Positions 60,931 to 64,000 of a stretch of 64,000 nt of DNA are shown here, one piece after another. The notes beneath the pieces were generated by a model. The model was not told the origin of the DNA. It was given only the letters and a program-made list of their open reading frames with translations, and did not search any database. Every line of letters starts with the position of its first letter. Positions within the stretch are counted from its first letter, which is position 1. Source of the stretch: an uncultured Prevotella sp. (GTDB lineage Bacteria > Bacteroidota > Bacteroidia > Bacteroidales > Bacteroidaceae); the NCBI GenBank assembly GCA_900548585.1, contig URLI01000003.1, positions 19,464-83,463 of the forward strand, written 5' to 3'. A program made the position numbers and the translations under genes.

Positions 60931-61923
60931 TCATTTGAACTGGTTCTCCACAATCTCTGTGAGAACGTCGGTGATGTTCAGCCCGGCGGCCCTCACCTGC
61001 TGCGGTATGAAGCTTGTCGCGGTCATCCCCGGCGTGGTGTTCACCTCGAGCATCGATATTTTCTGTTCCTTGCTGATGATGTAGTCGATGCGGATTATGC
61101 CGTTGCAGCGCAGTATGTCGTAGATTTGGCTTGTCAGTTCCGCCACGCGCCTGGCTGTTTCCTCCGGGATGCGTGCCGGCGTTATCTCCTGCACCTGCCC
61201 GTTGTACTTCGCGTCGTAGTCGAAGAACTCGTTGGATGTCACCACCTCTGTCGCCGGGAGCACGACGCTCTTCTCCCTTGTCTTGTAGCATCCGATGGAA
61301 ATCTCCGTGCCTTCGAGCATACTCTCCACCATCACGTCCTCGCACGTCATCAGGGCTTTCTGTATCGCCGGGCCAAGTTGGTCCTTGTTCTTCACCTTTG
61401 ACACGCCGAACGACGATCCGTCGGCGGCGGGCTTGACGAAGCACGGCATGCCTATCGTCTTCTCTATCTCGTCGTCGGACACGATTTCCTCGTAGCCCTT
61501 CCTTATCAGCATCGACTCCGCCACGCTCACGCCGTAGCTGCGCAGGTACTGGTTGAGCACGAACTTGTCGAATGTCATTGCCTCGACCAGCACGCCGCTC
61601 GTGGAGTAGGGCAGGTGTATCAGTTCGAAATATCCTTGCAGTATGCCGTTCTCGCCCGGTGTCCCGTGAATTGTTATGTATGCGTAGTCGAACATCACGA
61701 GTTGCCCGTTCTCCTTGAACGAGAAATCGTTGCGGTCAATCTGCGTGCGTGTCCCGTCATTCAGGTTGACATGCCAGTCGAGCCCCCTCATGTCCACTAT
61801 CCACACGTTGTAGCGCTCTTTGTCGAAGAAAGAGTATAGTCCCTGCGCCGACCTCATCGACACTGCATATTCAGATGAGTCGCCGCCGCAGACTATGGCT
61901 ATGTTTCTTTTAAGGTTTTTCAT
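60931..61923 (-). CDS. ddl: D-alanine-D-alanine ligase
   Basis: The 330-residue ATP-grasp enzyme joins two D-Ala for the peptidoglycan stem peptide. It starts at ATG 61921-61923 (MKNLKRNIAIVCGGDSSEYAVS). Other family blocks: HGTPGENGILQGYFELIHLPYSTSG (in two parts), PCFVKPAADGSSFGVSKVKN and the metal-binding RIDYIISKEQKISMLEVNTTPGMTATSFIP. The usual HGxxGEDG motif reads HGTPGENG. It complements the mur genes of the dcw cluster at a distance of about 20 kb. Confidence 0.96.
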   Translation of the reverse strand: MKNLKRNIAIVCGGDSSEYAVSMRSAQGLYSFFDKERYNVWIVDMRGLDWHVNLNDGTRTQIDRNDFSFKENGQLVMFDYAYITIHGTPGENGILQGYFELIHLPYSTSGVLVEAMTFDKFVLNQYLRSYGVSVAESMLIRKGYEEIVSDDEIEKTIGMPCFVKPAADGSSFGVSKVKNKDQLGPAIQKALMTCEDVMVESMLEGTEISIGCYKTREKSVVLPATEVVTSNEFFDYDAKYNGQVQEITPARIPEETARRVAELTSQIYDILRCNGIIRIDYIISKEQKISMLEVNTTPGMTATSFIPQQVRAAGLNITDVLTEIVENQFK

Positions 61924-61954
61924 TCCTAATGTTTTGTTATCTCGATCCTTTTTT

Positions 61955-63073
61955 TTACTGTGTTTGATGTCCCGCGCGCGCCCGCCATTTGTCAATGAGT
62001 TGCTGCATGTCATGCGGCAGCGTGCTGCTGAAGTCCATCTGCCTGCCTGTCGCCGGGTGCCTGAAGCCGAGTGTGCGTGCGTGCAGCGCCTGCCGTGGGC
62101 ATAGGGCCATGCAGTTGCGTATGTAGGCCCTGTATGCTGCGGTCCGCTCCCCCCTCAGTATCTCGCAGCCGCCGTATCTCTCGTCGCCGAACAGCGGATG
62201 CCCTATGTGCTTCATGTGCGCGCGAATCTGGTGCGTGCGTCCCGTCTCGAGGATACATTCCACGAGCGTGGTGTAGCCGTATCGCTCCATCACGCGGTAG
62301 TGTGTCACTGCATGTTTCCCTATGCCGGAGTCCACGGGGAATACATCCATCCGCAGCCGGTCTCTCCTGTCGCGCCCGATGTTGCCCGTTATCGTTCCCC
62401 CGTCGTCTGCGAGGTTGCCCCACACGAGGGCGTTGTACGAGCGGTGCGTCGTCTTGTTGAAGAACTGCGCGCCGAGGTCGCTTTTCGCCTCCGGCGTCTT
62501 TGCCACCACGAGCAGCCCGCTGGTGTCCTTGTCGATGCGGTGAACCAGTCCCACCTCCGGGTCGTTTGGGTCGTAGTCCGGTATGTTGCGCATGTGCCAT
62601 GCCACGGCGTTGACGAGTGTGCCGTGGTAGTTTCCGCATCCCGGGTGCACCACCATCCCTGCCGGCTTGTTTACCACCAGCAGGCATTCGTCCTCATACA
62701 CTATGTCGAGCGGTATGTCCTCTGCCTCTATGGCGTCGTCGTGCCTCGGGCGGTTCAGCATGAGTGTCACCACGTCGCCCGGCCTCACCTTGTGGTTGCT
62801 TTTCACCGGACGGTCGTTGACGTGTATGAAGCCGGCCTCCGCCGCCTTCTGTAACCTGTTCCGGCTGCTGTGCTGCATTCTCTCGGTGAGGAACTTGTCT
62901 ATTCGCACGGGCGTCAGCCCCGCTTCCGCCACTATGCGGAAGTGCTCGTAGAGCGTGCCGTCCTGCTCCTCGTCGTCTGCCGCCGCCTCGCCGCCGTCAG
63001 CGGTGAAGTCCGCAGTGATGTTGTCGCCAGCCGTTTCCTCTGGCTCCGCCATATACTCAGGTCCTCTATTCAT
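61955..63073 (-). CDS. rluD: RluA/RluD family pseudouridine synthase
   Basis: The 372-residue enzyme has an acidic N-terminus (1-45), an S4 RNA-binding domain (about 55-110: RIDKFLTERMQHSSRNRLQKA) and a catalytic domain with HRIDKDTSGLLVVAK, catalytic Asp 181. It likely modifies uridines in helix 69 of 23S rRNA as RluD does, but RluA-group substrates cannot be told apart by sequence alone. Its start overlaps the PASTA gene stop by 8 bp; MAEPEETAGD at residue 8 is an alternative start. Confidence 0.93.
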   Translation of the reverse strand: MNRGPEYMAEPEETAGDNITADFTADGGEAAADDEEQDGTLYEHFRIVAEAGLTPVRIDKFLTERMQHSSRNRLQKAAEAGFIHVNDRPVKSNHKVRPGDVVTLMLNRPRHDDAIEAEDIPLDIVYEDECLLVVNKPAGMVVHPGCGNYHGTLVNAVAWHMRNIPDYDPNDPEVGLVHRIDKDTSGLLVVAKTPEAKSDLGAQFFNKTTHRSYNALVWGNLADDGGTITGNIGRDRRDRLRMDVFPVDSGIGKHAVTHYRVMERYGYTTLVECILETGRTHQIRAHMKHIGHPLFGDERYGGCEILRGERTAAYRAYIRNCMALCPRQALHARTLGFRHPATGRQMDFSSTLPHDMQQLIDKWRARAGHQTQ

Positions 63074-63788
63074 CCGGGATTGAAATCTCTTTGAACTCGT
63101 CTTTGCCGCCGCCCGTGGCGTGCGGTTCTTTGCCGTGGTCTATCTCGCCGTTGTTGATGTATGAGGAGTCCTTCGTGTCGTATTCGTAGTTGTAGTCATA
63201 GTACGAGTCGTCAACCATCACCTCGTCGTTCTCGTCGCGCATCCCGTCGCCCACCTGTATTATCAGTATGTCGTCGACGGACACCCGCTGGCCGTTTGTC
63301 AGGCTCTTGCCCTTGCACCTCACGCCGTACACCCAGTCGCGCTCGCCCGGCACATACATCGGGTCGCCCACCTTGAATCCCATCGAGACGAGTTTCGCCC
63401 TTGCCGCGCGGTATGAGCTGTTGTCTATTATGTCCGGCAGCGACAGCATCGGCGTGTCGGAGTTCATAACGAGATATACGACGTGTCCCGACTTGACGAT
63501 TTTCCCGGCGGCCGGTGTCTGTTCGAGTATGCAGTCCGGCGGCAGGCTCTTGACATACCCCGAGTCGCTCACCACCACGGTCAGCCCCGCGCCCTCGAGG
63601 ATGTGCTCGGCGTCGGCGAACGACTTGTGTGTCACGTCAGGGATGGCGATTTTCTCACCGTGGTGCGTGTAGAGGTCGAGGCCGTAGCGCGCTCCTAACG
63701 CGACAAGCACCACCACGGCAGCCATCGCGGAGAGGTTTCCCCAAAGGTAGCGGCTGAATATCTTTTTGAAAAACGTTGATACCTCCAT
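63066..63788 (-). CDS. PASTA domain-containing membrane protein
   Basis: The 240-residue protein starts at ATG 63786-63788 (MEVSTFFKKIFSRYLWG). A longer frame to 63809 is ruled out since the promoter would start transcription inside it. One membrane helix (about 18-36) is followed by PASTA-type repeats (IPDVTHKSFADAEHILEGAGL, then LPDIIDNSSYRAARAKLVSMG and a third shorter one), then an Asp/Tyr-rich tail (about 185-240). PASTA domains bind peptidoglycan or muropeptides. No kinase domain is attached, unlike PknB. Confidence 0.9.
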   Translation of the reverse strand: MEVSTFFKKIFSRYLWGNLSAMAAVVVLVALGARYGLDLYTHHGEKIAIPDVTHKSFADAEHILEGAGLTVVVSDSGYVKSLPPDCILEQTPAAGKIVKSGHVVYLVMNSDTPMLSLPDIIDNSSYRAARAKLVSMGFKVGDPMYVPGERDWVYGVRCKGKSLTNGQRVSVDDILIIQVGDGMRDENDEVMVDDSYYDYNYEYDTKDSSYINNGEIDHGKEPHATGGGKDEFKEISIPDE

Positions 63789-63806
63789 TTGAATGTATTT
63801 CGAGAG

Positions 63807-63838
63807 CAAAGGTAGAAAATAAAGACGAAAGTAACAAA
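63807..63838 (-). promoter_or_regulatory. Promoter of the PASTA-rluD-ddl operon
   Basis: On the minus strand, TTTG (complement of 63835-63838), exactly 20 bp, TACCTTTG (complement of 63807-63814). Predicted start about 63800, 12 nt before the ATG at 63788. It fits the Bacteroidetes consensus fully. Confidence 0.82.
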
Positions 63839-63844
63839 TTATTC

Positions 63845-63883
63845 AAAAAAAAACAGGAAGGTGCAGCATAATAATGCCTGCAC
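63845..63883 (-). terminator. Possible terminator on minus strand near window end
   Basis: GTGCAG (63861-63866) and CTGCAC (63878-63883) form a stem, extended by CAT/ATG with one bulge. On the minus strand it is followed after 7 nt by nine T (63853 back to 63845). It may end a transcript coming from beyond the window or a short one from a TAATTTTG box at 63904-63911. Confidence 0.45.
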
Positions 63884-64000
63884 GCAGAGTCAACCAGCAA
63901 GTGCAAAATTACGAGACTTGTTTGAAGAATTCGCACTTTGGTGTAGAAAAGTTTAATTTTTCCCTCGGTCTTTCGTTCAATTTCTTTTGTATCGACATAA

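Overview
The window is a chromosomal stretch of a Bacteroidales bacterium, most likely a GC-rich Prevotella relative. The evidence is a SusC/SusD pair, a GLPGLI protein, a NigD-like lipoprotein, a glycine-lipid gene pair, short type IX-like C-terminal tails, Bacteroidetes domain families (DUF4292, DUF4302, DUF3109), and promoters of the Bacteroidetes type (TTTG or TTG, about 20 bp, TAnnTTTG). Assignment to family is inferred from gene content and style, not from an rRNA.

Layout. 1-1390 (minus): a cut-off WYL regulator and rnhB, with a CTAG-rich tandem repeat between them. 1612-10360 (plus): an outer-membrane uptake locus (SusC, SusD, a zinc metallohydrolase lipoprotein, a DUF4302 lipoprotein, a secreted protein of unknown function). 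10381-13530: an accessory patch with two REPIN-like repeats, a complete ISL3-type insertion sequence with 8-bp target duplications inserted at the start codon of an Abi_2 defence-type gene, and a 22-bp tandem repeat. 13698-15902 (minus): secreted M6 metalloprotease. 16137-19098 (plus): gpmI, ung and a DUF3109 gene. 19093-22631 (minus): araC-type regulator, gyrB, rpsT, tRNA-Glu. Then recO (plus) and a HARE-HTH-like/nuclease-like orphan gene (minus).

24395-41183 (minus) is a full division and cell wall (dcw) cluster, read from right to left: mraZ, rsmH, ftsL, ftsI with PASTA, murE, mraY, murD, ftsW, murG, murC, ftsQ, ftsA, ftsZ, yqeY. Several start/stop codons overlap, and a MraZ-like operator of 10-bp direct repeats sits upstream of mraZ. 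41443-43289 (plus) holds glsA and glsB (glycine lipids), followed by a second 22-bp tandem repeat and dgt (minus). 44992-49765 (plus): dut, a TPR lipoprotein, a DUF4292 lipoprotein and an EnvC-like protein. 49816-53171 (minus): a GLPGLI protein and an outer-membrane receptor. 53424-57162 (plus): fadD-like ligase, prfB, a 45-residue membrane protein, a CYTH protein. Then VanZ (minus) and a ComEA-like helix-hairpin-helix protein (plus). 58680-58930 looks like a non-coding transcript. 58966-63788 (minus) is an operon: PASTA protein, rluD-type synthase, ddl, acyltransferase, NigD-like lipoprotein.

The conserved modules form a coherent envelope set: peptidoglycan precursors (murC-G, mraY, ddl), septal synthesis (ftsI, ftsW), the Z ring (ftsZ, ftsA), lipid synthesis (glsAB, a second acyltransferase, fadD) and hydrolase control (EnvC). 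The less usual material lies at 9-14 kb (IS, abi, repeats), 23.5-24.2 kb (nuclease-like orphan), the MraZ-like operator at 41.2 kb, and the candidate RNA at 58.7 kb.
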